This document shows positions 16,996 through 25,945 of a DNA stretch of 64,000 nucleotides, one piece after another. This DNA comes from DATKZH01 sp035528065. Lineage in GTDB: Bacteria > Planctomycetota > Planctomycetia > Pirellulales > Thermoguttaceae. Position numbers and translations under genes: made by a program. The stretch lies in the NCBI GenBank assembly GCA_035528065.1, contig DATKZH010000046.1, positions 1-64,000 on the forward strand, in the 5' to 3' direction. The notes beneath the pieces were generated by a model, which was not told the origin of the DNA, made no database searches, and saw only the letters and a list, made by a program, of their open reading frames with translations. Within the stretch, counting starts at the first letter, position 1. Each line of letters opens with the position of its first letter.

Positions 16996-18279
16996 ATGCC
17001 CAAGGTGCTCATCTCCTGGACGGAACCGGCCTGCTTCGGCGCGAGGACGCGAACGCGAACCGGCTGGATCTTGCGGCTGCTCCTGGCCCTGGTCGTGTTT
17101 GTCGGAATGATGATCGGCTGGTACGCGGATCAGCGCGGGGGAGGAGGGCTTCAGATCGGGCCCGTCGGCGGGGTGCTGATGAGCCTGGGCATCGCCCTGT
17201 TCCTGACGGCCATGCTCGAATTCAGCCAAATCGGGCGGAGCATCTCCATCTCTGACGACTCGGTCAGCATGATCGGGTTTACCGCCTTCATCTCGATGGG
17301 CACGTGGGCCCTTGGGTCGATCCGGCACGTCGAGCTTCTCCGACCGGAGGAGATGGGGAAACCGTTCGGGGCGATGATCCTCCACCGAGCGGGGAAGCCC
17401 GTGATGCTGGGAGTGCCGGCCGAGGTGTCGCCCGCCAAGATCGCCGCGGTCGTCCACTCCCTGCGGATCCCGGTGTCGCTTTCGGGCTGGAGCCCCGATT
17501 CGGACGAAGACAAGCCCGCCCCCGCGATCGTGCCGCCGCCGGAAGCGGCCGCTCCGCTTGCATCGGCGCGTCGTTGGACGGAGATCCCGCTTTCCGGCCA
17601 GGTGCTCTCGGGTCTCCGCTCGTGGATCGCGCTCGCCGTCTGTAACGTGCCGGCACTGGCGGGCGTCCTGTATGCGGTCGGGATGCTGGTCTACCTATAC
17701 TTCGCTCGTCACGGGATGCCCACGCCGCGGTTGGCCGTCTTGGGCGGTTCCGCACTGGGTGCCTTGCTTCTGGCCGGGCTGTGGATCGACAGTCTCGCAA
17801 GCTTCTTCTACAACAGGTGGGAATTTTCCCGGTGCAAAGGGGTGCTTCGCCGGCGCGGCGACTGCCTCGTCTCGCCCGACGATCCCGCCGCCGCGTTCGT
17901 GGGCATCGTCCCCCGGGCGAACTGGACGCCGCTTGCGCGCGACCGGCTGTCGGACGTGGGACTGCTCCGCGTCGACCACGAGCGACGCTCGATTCTGTTT
18001 GAAGGGGCCAACGAGCGCTGGGAGATCCCGGCCGACGCGCTCCGCTCGTGCGACGTCGAGCGAATCGCCGGCGCCCAAGGCGAAGGGGACGCCCCGGACG
18101 GCCGTTTCGTCGTCGTGCTGGGCGCGCGGATCGACGAGGCGGACTGGGAGGCCCCCGTCTTCCCAAAACACCTGGCCCTCGGCAAGGGCCTCGGCAAGAA
18201 GAGCGGAGAAGCCGCCCGTGCGCTCCAAGCGAGCATCCTGGACCTCCTCCCGCCCGAGCGGCGAGCCCCGGACTGCTGA
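16996..18279 (+). CDS. Polytopic membrane protein of unknown function
   Basis: 427 residues with about four membrane segments: WILRLLLALVVFVGMMIGW (~22-41), VGGVLMSLGIALFLTAMLEF (~56-75), a pair around 215-260 (ALAVCNVPALAGVLYAVGML and AVLGGSALGALLLAGLWI). Between the pairs lies a soluble region with an acidic Pro/Ala linker (DEDKPAPAIVPPPEAA), and the C-terminal ~160 residues are soluble. No recognised domain. The start at 16996 is chosen because upstream in-frame sequence lacks protein character. It ends 65 bp before the Ser/Thr kinase gene in the same direction, so it may be co-transcribed with the signalling block, but it has no visible signalling motif. Confidence 0.7.
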   Translation: MPKVLISWTEPACFGARTRTRTGWILRLLLALVVFVGMMIGWYADQRGGGGLQIGPVGGVLMSLGIALFLTAMLEFSQIGRSISISDDSVSMIGFTAFISMGTWALGSIRHVELLRPEEMGKPFGAMILHRAGKPVMLGVPAEVSPAKIAAVVHSLRIPVSLSGWSPDSDEDKPAPAIVPPPEAAAPLASARRWTEIPLSGQVLSGLRSWIALAVCNVPALAGVLYAVGMLVYLYFARHGMPTPRLAVLGGSALGALLLAGLWIDSLASFFYNRWEFSRCKGVLRRRGDCLVSPDDPAAAFVGIVPRANWTPLARDRLSDVGLLRVDHERRSILFEGANERWEIPADALRSCDVERIAGAQGEGDAPDGRFVVVLGARIDEADWEAPVFPKHLALGKGLGKKSGEAARALQASILDLLPPERRAPDC

Positions 18280-18344
18280 CCCGCGCCCCCCGGCCGGCCC
18301 GACCGTTCTGGCCCGCCGCCGCCCGGGGCTGGTATACTGTTGGC

Positions 18345-20630
18345 ATGAGCACGGACCCGACGATCCCGCAGGGGGGCCCCGAGCGTCGCCAAGCGCAGCA
18401 GAAGAGCGTGCAGCGGTCGCATCCGCCCACCCAGGTGCCCGGCTACGAGATGGAGCGGTTTTTGGGCGTGGGAGCGTACGGGGAGGTCTGGGTGGCGATC
18501 GACCGGAACACGGGCCGCCGGGTGGCGATCAAGTTCTACACGCACAGGGGCGGATTGGACTGGTCGCTCTTGTCGCGGGAGGTGGAGAAGCTGGCGTTCC
18601 TGTTCGCCGATCGGTACGTGGTCCAGTTGATCGGCGTCGGCTGGGACGCCGACCCGCCCTACTACATCATGGAGTACCTGGAGCAGGGCTCGCTGGCCCA
18701 GCGGCTCGATTCCGGTCCGCTGCCGGTGCCGGAGGCGGTCGACGTGTTCCGCGACGTGGCCGTCGGCCTGGTGCACGCCCACGGCAAGGGCGTTCTGCAC
18801 TGCGACCTGAAGCCGGCCAATATCCTCTTGGATCAGGACCACAAGCCCCGGCTGGCCGACTTCGGCCAATCGCGGCTCTCGCACGAGCAGGCCCCCGCGC
18901 TGGGCACGCTCTTCTACATGGCCCCGGAACAGGCCGATCTGGAAGCGGTGCCCGACGCCCGATGGGACGTCTACGCGCTGGGAGCGTTGCTCTACTGCAT
19001 GCTCACGGGCCGTCCGCCGCACCGCGACGAGGAGTCGGTCGGGCGTCTGGAGGCGGCCGGAGGGCTGAAGAGCCGCCTGGCCCAATACCGCCGGATAATC
19101 CGCAACTCGCCGGTTCCCACCGAGCACCGCCAGGTCCCCGGCGTCGATCGGGCGCTGGCCGAGATCATCGAGCGGTGCTTGGCGCCGGACCCCCGAAGGC
19201 GGTACCCCAACGTGCAGGCCGTGTTGGCCGCCTTGGACGCCCGCGACGCGAACCGGGCGCGGCGGCCGATGACGATCCTCGGCGGAGTGGGGCCGGCGCT
19301 GGTGTTGCTGGTCGTGTCGCTGTTCGCCTGGACCGGTTTCAGCAGGGCGTTGCAAAAGTCGGGCGAGCTGCTCACTCGGAGTGCGCTGGAGAGCAACGAG
19401 TTCGCCGCCCGATTCGTCGCTCGTACCGCCGGCAACAAGTTGGAACGCCGCTTCGAGGCCGTCGAGCAAGTGGCTTCTTCCGAGAAGCTTCGCGAAGCGA
19501 TTCGCCAGTACGAACAGGCGGTTGCAGCGCCCGAAACCGAGGCCTTGCTCGACCGGCTGAGCACTCCGGGGCTGCTCGGCGATGAACGGCAGCAACCCGA
19601 GACCTACCAGCGTTTGCTCGAGGAGTTTCGCAAGCTCGACGCCCGCACGAAACTGCAAGCCGAGTTCGCCAGCCTCCTCCCCGAGCGGATGCGACCGAAG
19701 GAGAACGCCCGCAGCGTCGAGGGCGAGAAGGAGCGAGGTACCGAAGAGGTGGCCAGTTGGTTCTTTTGCGATCGGCGGGGCCTCTCCACGGCCCGCTTGC
19801 CGCAGTCCGAAACGATCGGGAGGGACTACACCTGGCGCAGCTATTTTCACGGGGGCGCGAGGGACTACCCGCCGCAGTGGCAGCCGGCCGAGGGCGAGCA
19901 CCTGGACCGGACGAAGCTGTCGGCCGTGTTTCGTTCCCAGGCGCACGACCAGTGGATCGTGGCCGTGGCTTGTCCGGTTTATGAGGAGCCGCCGTCGGGC
20001 GGGGAGTTCTTGGGCGTGGTGGCCCTGACGGTGAGAGTCGGCCGGTTCGTGGAGCTCGAAGAGCAGGACACGAAGTTTCGGAAATTCCAGGGGCCGGTGT
20101 TGGTCGACGAGCGCGAGGGGGACCACAGGGGGATGATCCTCCAGCACCCGCTCGTCCAGGGCCTGGCCAAGCTCTCCAACGGCGAGCTGGATGAGTACCG
20201 CGTCCCGCCCGACAAACTGCCCGACACCCAGCAGAAAGGCCGCGCGTACCGCGACCCGTTGGCCGAGCTGGCCGCGAAGTCGGAAGACGGCCCCCGCAAC
20301 AAGCTGTGGCTTGCCCAGGCGCGGCCGGTGCTGGTTCGCGGGGAGCCGACCGGCTGGTGGGTCATCGTGCAGGAGCCCTACGACACGCACGAGGGCACGA
20401 TTCTCTGGACGCTGGGCGGACTGAGATCGGACCTGCTGCTTTATGGATTGGCCGCCCTGGTGATGGTCTTCGTGGTGCTGCTCGGACTGTGGGGTTTTTC
20501 GATTCGTCTGCTCAAGGAGACGAGCCCCACGCGGCTCTCTCTACCGGCAGGCGAGCCCACGGAGCGATCGACCACCGGCGGCGTCACGCCGGACGCGCCG
20601 ACGGCAACGCATCGGGAGACGCCGAGCTAG
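18345..20630 (+). CDS. Transmembrane Ser/Thr protein kinase with Cache-like sensor
   Basis: 761 residues. The cytosolic kinase domain (~34-300) is complete: GVGAYGEVW glycine loop at 41-49, K63, HCDLKPAN with D154, ADFGQS with D172, and an APE motif (MAPEQ). HCD replaces the usual HRD arginine, so it is a non-RD kinase, often not requiring activation-loop phosphorylation. A membrane helix at ~309-332 leads to an external region with a helical stalk, then WFFCDRRGLSTARLP, GRDYTWRSYFHGG and FLGVVALTVRVGRF, which resemble a double-Cache ligand sensor. A second helix (~690-715) and a short tail follow. It is likely an environment-sensing kinase. The downstream gene encodes an FHA-domain cyclase, a plausible phosphothreonine target. 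The TAG stop lies inside the end of a 117-bp element. Confidence 0.88.
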   Translation: MSTDPTIPQGGPERRQAQQKSVQRSHPPTQVPGYEMERFLGVGAYGEVWVAIDRNTGRRVAIKFYTHRGGLDWSLLSREVEKLAFLFADRYVVQLIGVGWDADPPYYIMEYLEQGSLAQRLDSGPLPVPEAVDVFRDVAVGLVHAHGKGVLHCDLKPANILLDQDHKPRLADFGQSRLSHEQAPALGTLFYMAPEQADLEAVPDARWDVYALGALLYCMLTGRPPHRDEESVGRLEAAGGLKSRLAQYRRIIRNSPVPTEHRQVPGVDRALAEIIERCLAPDPRRRYPNVQAVLAALDARDANRARRPMTILGGVGPALVLLVVSLFAWTGFSRALQKSGELLTRSALESNEFAARFVARTAGNKLERRFEAVEQVASSEKLREAIRQYEQAVAAPETEALLDRLSTPGLLGDERQQPETYQRLLEEFRKLDARTKLQAEFASLLPERMRPKENARSVEGEKERGTEEVASWFFCDRRGLSTARLPQSETIGRDYTWRSYFHGGARDYPPQWQPAEGEHLDRTKLSAVFRSQAHDQWIVAVACPVYEEPPSGGEFLGVVALTVRVGRFVELEEQDTKFRKFQGPVLVDEREGDHRGMILQHPLVQGLAKLSNGELDEYRVPPDKLPDTQQKGRAYRDPLAELAAKSEDGPRNKLWLAQARPVLVRGEPTGWWVIVQEPYDTHEGTILWTLGGLRSDLLLYGLAALVMVFVVLLGLWGFSIRLLKETSPTRLSLPAGEPTERSTTGGVTPDAPTATHRETPS

Positions 20631-20745
20631 TGGTCTGTCCAATTCGAGTTTACGGGTGCCACGGGCATCTTGCCCGTGCTCTCGTAGCTGCACTGGCGAG
20701 ACGCCAGTGGCACCCGACCGGCAAAGTCAATCTGGACAGACCACT
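20629..20745. mobile_element. 117-bp element with perfect 13-bp terminal inverted repeats
   Basis: AGTGGTCTGTCCA (20629-20641) and TGGACAGACCACT (20733-20745) are exact reverse complements. Inside are two hairpins, CACGGGCA/TGCCCGTG (20660-20678) and CACTGGCG/CGCCAGTG (20691-20709). No coding capacity. It overlaps the kinase stop codon by two bases and separates the kinase from the cyclase gene. Confidence 0.75.
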
Positions 20746-20932
20746 GGGGAAGCAGGCCCCCCGGCCGCCGCCCCGCCGCGTCTTCCGATTTCTGACGCGC
20801 TTGGGTATCCTGATCGTACGGACGTTCCTCGCGGTCAACGCTTCTCAATTCGTGAGGGCTGAGCCGGAACGCCGCTGGTGAGCCCGTTCGGGCTTCCGCT
20901 GTTCGACACGCCTCTTGTTTCGCGGGGCTACG

Positions 20933-22729
20933 ATGGCCGATCTCATCGCCCAGGGCGACGAAGCCCAGCATCGCTGGCGTCGGGCGTTGCCGGAGGGACA
21001 GCCGGTCGTGCTGGGACGGTCCGCCGGCATCTGGGCCGTTCCCTGGGACCCCCACATCTCCCGGCGACACGCCACCCTATGCTACGACTGTAGCCGCCTC
21101 GAAGTGACCGCCCTGTCCGACGCGCAGAACCCGATCTATGTCCGTGGCAAGCAGTTGGCTCGATTCACGCTCCTCCACGGCGAGCATTTCGTGATCGGCA
21201 ACACCACGTTCACGCTCGTCGAGCAGCGGGTGACCGTCACCGCCGACGTGCGGCAGCCGGTCCAACAGCAGCGATTCAGCTCCCAGTACCTCCGGCAGGT
21301 CCAATTCCGCAATCCCGACCACCGGATCGAAGTGCTCAGCCGGCTCCCGGACGTGATCTCCCGGGCGACCAGCGATACGGAGCTTCAGATGCTCCTGGTG
21401 AGCATGCTTTTGGCCGGCGTGCCCCGGGCGGATACGGCGGCCGTGGTGGCGGTGGAGGGGGACGTCGACGCGTGCGACGACGCCCGGCCCACCGTCGACG
21501 TGCTCCACTGGGACCAGCGTCTGGTCACCGGCGGCGACTTCCAGCCCAGCGAGCGGCTGATCCTCGAGGCGATCCGGCAGCAGCAGAGCGTGCTCCACGT
21601 CTGGCAGCAGACCGAGCCCTCGGCGGCCCAGCCGTTCACGATTCGGGGGAACGTCGATTGGGCTTTTTGCACCCCGGTGTCGGGCAAGGCGTCGCGCGGT
21701 TGGGGGCTGTACGTGGCGGGGCGGTTCAACGTCGACGTGCCCACGATGCCCAGCACGAGCGACCCGCACGACGCCCGGGAGGACGTCAAGTTCACCGAAG
21801 TAGTGGCCGCCACGCTCTCCTCGCTTCGAGAGATGCGGCTCCTGGAGCGCCGGCAAACCAGCTTGAGCCAGTTCTTCTCACCCGTCGTCCTCCAGACCCT
21901 CACCGTCGAAGATCCCGACGTCGTCCTGGCCCCCCGGGAAACCGAGGTCTCCGTCCTCTTCTGCGACCTTCGAGGCTTCGCCCGGCAGACCGAGCGCCAC
22001 GCCGACGACCTGCTGGAAATGCTCAACCGGGTGAGCAAGGCCCTGGGCGTGATGACCCATCAGATCCTCGACCAGGGCGGCGTGGTGGGCGATTTCCAGG
22101 GCGACGCCGCCATGGGCTTCTGGGGCTGGCCGCTTCGGCAGGACGACGCCGTCATGCGCACGTGCCGGGCGGCCCTCGGGATCCGCGCCGAGTTCGAGGC
22201 CGCCGCCCGGGACTGCCAAAGCTCCCTGGCCGGGTTCCACGTGGGCATCGGCATCGCCACCGGCAAGGCCGTGGCCGGCAAGATCGGCACGGTCGACCAG
22301 GTCAAGGTCACCGTATTCGGGCCCGTGGTCAACCTCGCCTCGCGCCTGGAGGGCATGACCAAGATCCTCCGGGCGCCGATTCTCCTGGACGAGCCGACCG
22401 CGCAGGCGATCCGCGAGCAAGTGCCCCGCGACGTCGCCCGGGTCCGCCGCCTGGCCGTGGTCCGTCCTTACGGGCTGAAGACCCCGCTGGAGGTGAGCGA
22501 GCTGCTGCCCCCGGAGTTCCAATACCCCATCCTCACGGACGAGCACCTCGGCTTCTACGAATCCGCGCTGGACGCCTTCCTCGCCGGGCGCTGGCCCGAG
22601 GCCTACGAGCTATTGCACCGCATCCCCACCGAAGACACGGTGACCGACTTTCTCACCGTCTACATCGCCCAGCACAACCGCACGGCACCGGCGGATTGGG
22701 ACGGGGTGATTGGGCTATCGAGCAAGTAG
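20933..22729 (+). CDS. FHA-GAF-class III adenylate/guanylate cyclase
   Basis: 598 residues, soluble. Residues ~20-100 form an FHA domain (VLGRSAGIWAVPWDPHISRRHATLCYD: the GR and SRRH phosphothreonine-binding residues are present). Residues ~130-290 look GAF-like (DVISRATSDTELQMLLVSML, SERLILEAIRQQQSVLHV). Residues ~330-520 form a class III cyclase domain: VSVLFCDLRGFA with metal ligand D345, FQGDAAMGFWG with D391, and FGPVVNLASRLEG with the Asn and Arg of the transition-state site. It should make cAMP or cGMP; the base preference is not decided from sequence. FHA binding implies control by a Ser/Thr kinase, and a membrane kinase gene lies just upstream. The start at 20933 (ATG) is preferred over a TTG at 20915. 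Confidence 0.9.
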   Translation: MADLIAQGDEAQHRWRRALPEGQPVVLGRSAGIWAVPWDPHISRRHATLCYDCSRLEVTALSDAQNPIYVRGKQLARFTLLHGEHFVIGNTTFTLVEQRVTVTADVRQPVQQQRFSSQYLRQVQFRNPDHRIEVLSRLPDVISRATSDTELQMLLVSMLLAGVPRADTAAVVAVEGDVDACDDARPTVDVLHWDQRLVTGGDFQPSERLILEAIRQQQSVLHVWQQTEPSAAQPFTIRGNVDWAFCTPVSGKASRGWGLYVAGRFNVDVPTMPSTSDPHDAREDVKFTEVVAATLSSLREMRLLERRQTSLSQFFSPVVLQTLTVEDPDVVLAPRETEVSVLFCDLRGFARQTERHADDLLEMLNRVSKALGVMTHQILDQGGVVGDFQGDAAMGFWGWPLRQDDAVMRTCRAALGIRAEFEAAARDCQSSLAGFHVGIGIATGKAVAGKIGTVDQVKVTVFGPVVNLASRLEGMTKILRAPILLDEPTAQAIREQVPRDVARVRRLAVVRPYGLKTPLEVSELLPPEFQYPILTDEHLGFYESALDAFLAGRWPEAYELLHRIPTEDTVTDFLTVYIAQHNRTAPADWDGVIGLSSK

Positions 22730-22778
22730 CGCAGACACGGCGCAGAAAAGGGACCGCAGCTCTTTTTCGGCGATCTGG

Positions 22779-22928
22779 CTAGCCCCCGCAGCCACACGGA
22801 GCGTGGCCACAGTATTCGCACTCGTGCATCCTTGCCGTTTCTGCTTCGGGATTGATGATGACCGGCTGGTCATCAGCGATCAGAGCCAGGGCAGGATCTT
22901 GTTTGGCTTCTGCGGCAAGGTCGTTCAC
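22779..22928 (-). CDS. Small Cys-rich protein, 49 residues
   Basis: GTG at 22928 sits 6 bp after GAGGAGA, a strong ribosome site. The sequence is an acidic N-terminal part (VNDLAAEAKQDPALALIADD) and a C-terminal knuckle HECEYCGHAPCGCGG with four cysteines spaced CxxC...CxC plus histidines, able to bind zinc or be crosslinked. The frame is open further upstream but with no plausible start or composition. No homologue is recognised. It may be a tiny zinc-binding protein; a modified-peptide precursor is a less likely alternative, as no maturation enzyme is adjacent. It is transcribed opposite to and converges on the cyclase gene. Confidence 0.55.
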   Translation of the reverse strand: MNDLAAEAKQDPALALIADDQPVIINPEAETARMHECEYCGHAPCGCGG

Positions 22929-23187
22929 GGTGCTGTCTCCTCGTTGACGGCATTCGGTTCTCGAAACGAGCCGCCGCCACCTGAACTGGGGATTCGGGGC
23001 GGCTCCTTTGAAGCCTAGCATGTGCTGAAATGCCGGCACCGAGCGCACCCTGTCAGTATTATCGGTTTAATCCCGAGAACCGTTTAGTGCCAGCGTCGTG
23101 AGTAAGCCGTTTGTGCAAATCCCGGATCGGCCACGCCCCCCGCACGAGGCACGCCGCAATCGAGGGCCCCCATCTCGTGTCGGGGGC

Positions 23188-23376
23188 TCACCGCGGCCTG
23201 GCTCTGCGGAGCTGTTCGTTGCGGAGGATCATCTCGAACAGGCGGCGGCGGAGCGCTTCTCGCTCGCTCCGGCCGACGAGGTCCTCCGAGGCGTCCCTCT
23301 CTGCCCGGCGATACCCCGTGGAGCGTTCCAGTAGGCCGGTGCTGACGGGTTCTGCAACAGCTTGGGAACTGGCCAT
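23188..23376 (-). CDS. Small charged protein, 62 residues
   Basis: ATG at 23376 follows AGAGGAGGTGG by 4 bp, an excellent ribosome site, which is the main support. The product is helical and charged (GYRRAERDASEDLVGR, REALRRRLFEMILRNEQLRR), with no cysteines or membrane segment. It lies 259 bp upstream of the small Cys-rich gene on the same strand and could share a transcript with it. No family is recognised. Confidence 0.5.
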   Translation of the reverse strand: MASSQAVAEPVSTGLLERSTGYRRAERDASEDLVGRSEREALRRRLFEMILRNEQLRRARPR

Positions 23377-23840
23377 CGTACCACCTCCTCTCATCTTCAC
23401 TCGGCTGTATGAGGCGCGTCTGTCCGACCCTTATATGGCGAACCGGGGCGGTGGCTCGCCAGGGGCGTGCGGGGGCGAGCTGGAGCTGGGCGAGGAGGGG
23501 CTGCGGAGTTGGGAGCGGCCGCGGCTTGGTGACGCGACCGTTTGCCGCCGGAAGACAAGGCGAGACAATCACTTACGATCGGATCGCGGTCGATGCGCCT
23601 CCGGCCCGTCGGCGGTGCGGATGCCAGGCATCCCCCAACGCGCCGTACGCCGAGCCGCGAAGACAGGGGGTGGTCAGACGCCTGCCTGCGAGCAAAACAA
23701 GCGAACCCGGCGATCCACCGTCGCGCCGGGCAAGCATCCACGTCTTGGCGCCGCGCTGATCCGATGCAAGGGGACCAGTTTCGGCTATCGTCGCGAATGC
23801 GCCAGACGTTGTCGCGTCGCACTTGTCCGGAGGGCCCGTC
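23377..23840. other. Intergenic region, nothing recognised
   Basis: About 460 bp between a leftward small gene and a rightward small membrane-protein gene. Open frames exist on both strands but are rich in Arg/Pro/Ser without domain-like patterns. Both promoters should be here. Confidence 0.35.
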
Positions 23841-24107
23841 TTGTTCCGATGGCTGTTGCGAAATGACACCGAGCTATTCGACGGCGTGACGTTCATCATT
23901 CTCGGCGCCGGGCTTCTGGCCGGGAAGATCGTCGGCGTCGTCATGGCCCCGATCAACCTCATGGTCGGCATACTCACCGTCGCTGGTGGCATCGGGCTAG
24001 TCGCCGGCACTCTCATCAGCGCTCAACGCTACGCACGAATCAAGTCGGCCTCGTGGGTGCTGGTGTCGATTGCGCTGGCCGTGTTCATCATCGTCAATCT
24101 GCTTTAG
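23841..24107 (+). CDS. Small hydrophobic membrane protein
   Basis: About 88 residues from the TTG at 23841, placed 6 bp after GGAGGG (23829-23834); an in-frame TTG at 23823 is the alternative. Three hydrophobic stretches are seen: GVTFIILGAGLLAGKIVGVV, NLMVGILTVAGGIGLVAGTL and ASWVLVSIALAVFIIVNLL, so it spans the membrane about three times. No family recognised. Its TAG stop shares its last base with the 123-bp inverted-repeat element. Confidence 0.6.
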   Translation: MFRWLLRNDTELFDGVTFIILGAGLLAGKIVGVVMAPINLMVGILTVAGGIGLVAGTLISAQRYARIKSASWVLVSIALAVFIIVNLL

Positions 24108-24229
24108 GATCGGCCGAAAAACAACTTCCCAACTCCAGTAGCAGGCACACGCCGTGTGCCGTCCGCCGGTTACGGCACACGGCGTGTGCCTGCTACTCCG
24201 GAAATGCGGGAGTTATCTTCGGCCGATCC
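24107..24229. mobile_element. 123-bp inverted-repeat element (MITE-like), copy 2
   Basis: The ends are perfect inverted repeats (GGATCGGCCGAA ... TTCGGCCGATCC) around a long palindrome (AGTAGCAGGCACACGCCGTG...). The same length and core as copy 1 at 5308-5430. It lies between two converging genes, touching the stop codon on each side, and may act as a shared terminator. Confidence 0.8.
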
Positions 24230-25756
24230 CTACCTGTCAATCGGCGGCAGGGGGAACAGCTCGCTGGGCACGTGCTCGGCTTCCATGATTTTTCGCATCC
24301 GGGCGACGATCTCCGGGTGCTCGGCCGCCACGTCCCGCGACTCGCCGACGTCGTGCTTCAGGTCATACAGCTCGATCTTGAGCGGGTCCGGGTTGTTGCG
24401 GCGGAGCATGTTTTGCCGAACCGCTTTCCAGTCGCCCATCCGCACCACCTGCTGGCCGCCGTAGCCGGCGAATTCCCAGTAGAGGTACTCGTGCGGTTTC
24501 TGCTCGTCGGGCCGGCCCAAGAGCGTGGGGGCGAAGCTGATTCCGTCAATGCCCTCCGGCGGCTTCGTGCCGGTCACCTCCGCGATCGTCGGCATCACGT
24601 CGCAGAAAGCGGACGCGTGATCGGTCGTCGTGCCGGGCTCGATCTTGCCGGTCCAGCGGGCGATCATCGGCACGCGGATCCCGCCCTCGTAGAGGCTGCC
24701 CTTCAGACCTCGCAACGGACCGACGCTCTCGAAGAACTCGTAATCGACCTCCTTGTCCAAGTGCGTCGTGCCGTTGTCGGAGGAGAACATCACGAGCGTG
24801 TTCTCGTCGAGCCCCAACTCGTCGAGCAACGCCACGATCCGACCGACGTCCTTGTCCAGCCGGCTGATCATCGCGGCGTACGCGGCCCGGGGCGTGAGGT
24901 GCGGCGTGTAACCGCCTCCGACGAACGGCGTTTCGTCCCACTTGCCGAGGTAGGGCTTCAGATCCTCGTCGGGAACGTGAAGCGCGACGTGCGGGATCGT
25001 GGACGGGACGTAGAGGAAGAACGGCCCCTCCTTGTTCTCGCGGATGAACCGCAAGGCCGCGTCGATCATCCGGTCGGGCGAGTAGTCGGTGCCCTTGAAC
25101 GGGGCGTAGCTGGCCGGATCGTTCGGGTCGGCGCCGGCCGGCAGCTTGGCGTGGCCGGGGACGGGCGGATGGTTGTCCAGCTCGACCTTTCGGCCGTTCT
25201 GCCACAGATAACCGGGGTAGTAGCTGTGGGCGTGCGCCTGGCAGTTGTAGCCGAAGAACAGATCGACGCCCTGCTTGTTCGGGTCGCCCGTCGTGCCGAA
25301 GTGCCCCAGCCCCCACTTGCCGACGGCCGCCGTGGCGTAGCCCTTCTGTTTGAGCATTTCGGCGATGGTCACCTCGGCGTCGGGGATCGGTTCCTGGCCG
25401 GAGAACTCCATGCCGTATCGCTCGACGAGATCGGCCGGCAACTCGGCCTTGCGGTTGTTCCGAATGTAGGCGTGCCCGGAATGCTTGCCGGTCATCAGCA
25501 CGCACCGCGACGGGGCGCAGACGGCGTTGCCGCAGTAGTGCTGCGTGAACCGCATGCCCTCGCGAGCGAGCCGGTCGATGTTCGGCGTCTTGATCTTCTC
25601 CTGCCCGTAGCAGCCCAGCTCCGCGTAGCCGAGGTCGTCGGCCAGGATGTAGACGACGTTGGGCGCAGGTTCGGCGGCTTCGCTTGCCGGCAGCCCATGC
25701 CCCATGGTGCCAACGGCCAGCACGAAGCCCGCGAGCCAACTCCGGCGTGTGTTCAT
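24230..25756 (-). CDS. Secreted arylsulfatase (S1 family)
   Basis: 508 residues with a signal peptide (SWLAGFVLAVGTMGHGLPASEA). The alkaline-phosphatase-fold sulfatase core begins NVVYILADDLGYAELGCYG, with D40/D41 as calcium ligands. CAPSR at 80-84 carries the cysteine that is converted to formylglycine, the catalytic nucleophile, so it belongs to the Cys-type S1 sulfatases. LMTGKHSGHAYIRNN and VMFSSDNGTTH (second metal-site Asp/Asn) are also present. Full length for the family. Planctomycetes carry many such enzymes, used to remove sulfate from algal polysaccharides or related substrates; the exact substrate is unknown. The ATG follows GGAGA. It lies 189 bp from a Gfo/Idh/MocA oxidoreductase gene on the same strand, a common neighbour in catabolic loci. 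Confidence 0.92.
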   Translation of the reverse strand: MNTRRSWLAGFVLAVGTMGHGLPASEAAEPAPNVVYILADDLGYAELGCYGQEKIKTPNIDRLAREGMRFTQHYCGNAVCAPSRCVLMTGKHSGHAYIRNNRKAELPADLVERYGMEFSGQEPIPDAEVTIAEMLKQKGYATAAVGKWGLGHFGTTGDPNKQGVDLFFGYNCQAHAHSYYPGYLWQNGRKVELDNHPPVPGHAKLPAGADPNDPASYAPFKGTDYSPDRMIDAALRFIRENKEGPFFLYVPSTIPHVALHVPDEDLKPYLGKWDETPFVGGGYTPHLTPRAAYAAMISRLDKDVGRIVALLDELGLDENTLVMFSSDNGTTHLDKEVDYEFFESVGPLRGLKGSLYEGGIRVPMIARWTGKIEPGTTTDHASAFCDVMPTIAEVTGTKPPEGIDGISFAPTLLGRPDEQKPHEYLYWEFAGYGGQQVVRMGDWKAVRQNMLRRNNPDPLKIELYDLKHDVGESRDVAAEHPEIVARMRKIMEAEHVPSELFPLPPIDR

Positions 25757-25945
25757 GGCAGATTCTCCGATTTCGCGGCTCGATCGTCTTCGCAGTTCGA
25801 CAGCCGCTAGTGTGGCCCCGCCGGACGCAACATGCAAGAGCCACCCCAAGCGAGCTGGCCCGACGGCTGTTTCGCCGGGCCGTGGTGCGCGAAGCCCCGG
25901 CCGCACCGCAAGCCGGCGACCCGCCCAATGAGGTTTGACGACGCC

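Noticed and set aside
17808..20390. Very long minus-strand open frame opposite the kinase gene
   Set aside because: It is the antisense of a gene with full kinase motifs; high GC third positions keep antisense frames open. Its translation is His/Arg/Leu/Pro-rich without domains.
23084..23572. Minus-strand frame overlapping the 62-aa gene region
   Set aside because: No ribosome site and a Pro/Arg/His-rich composition; the in-frame alternative at 23376 has a far better start.
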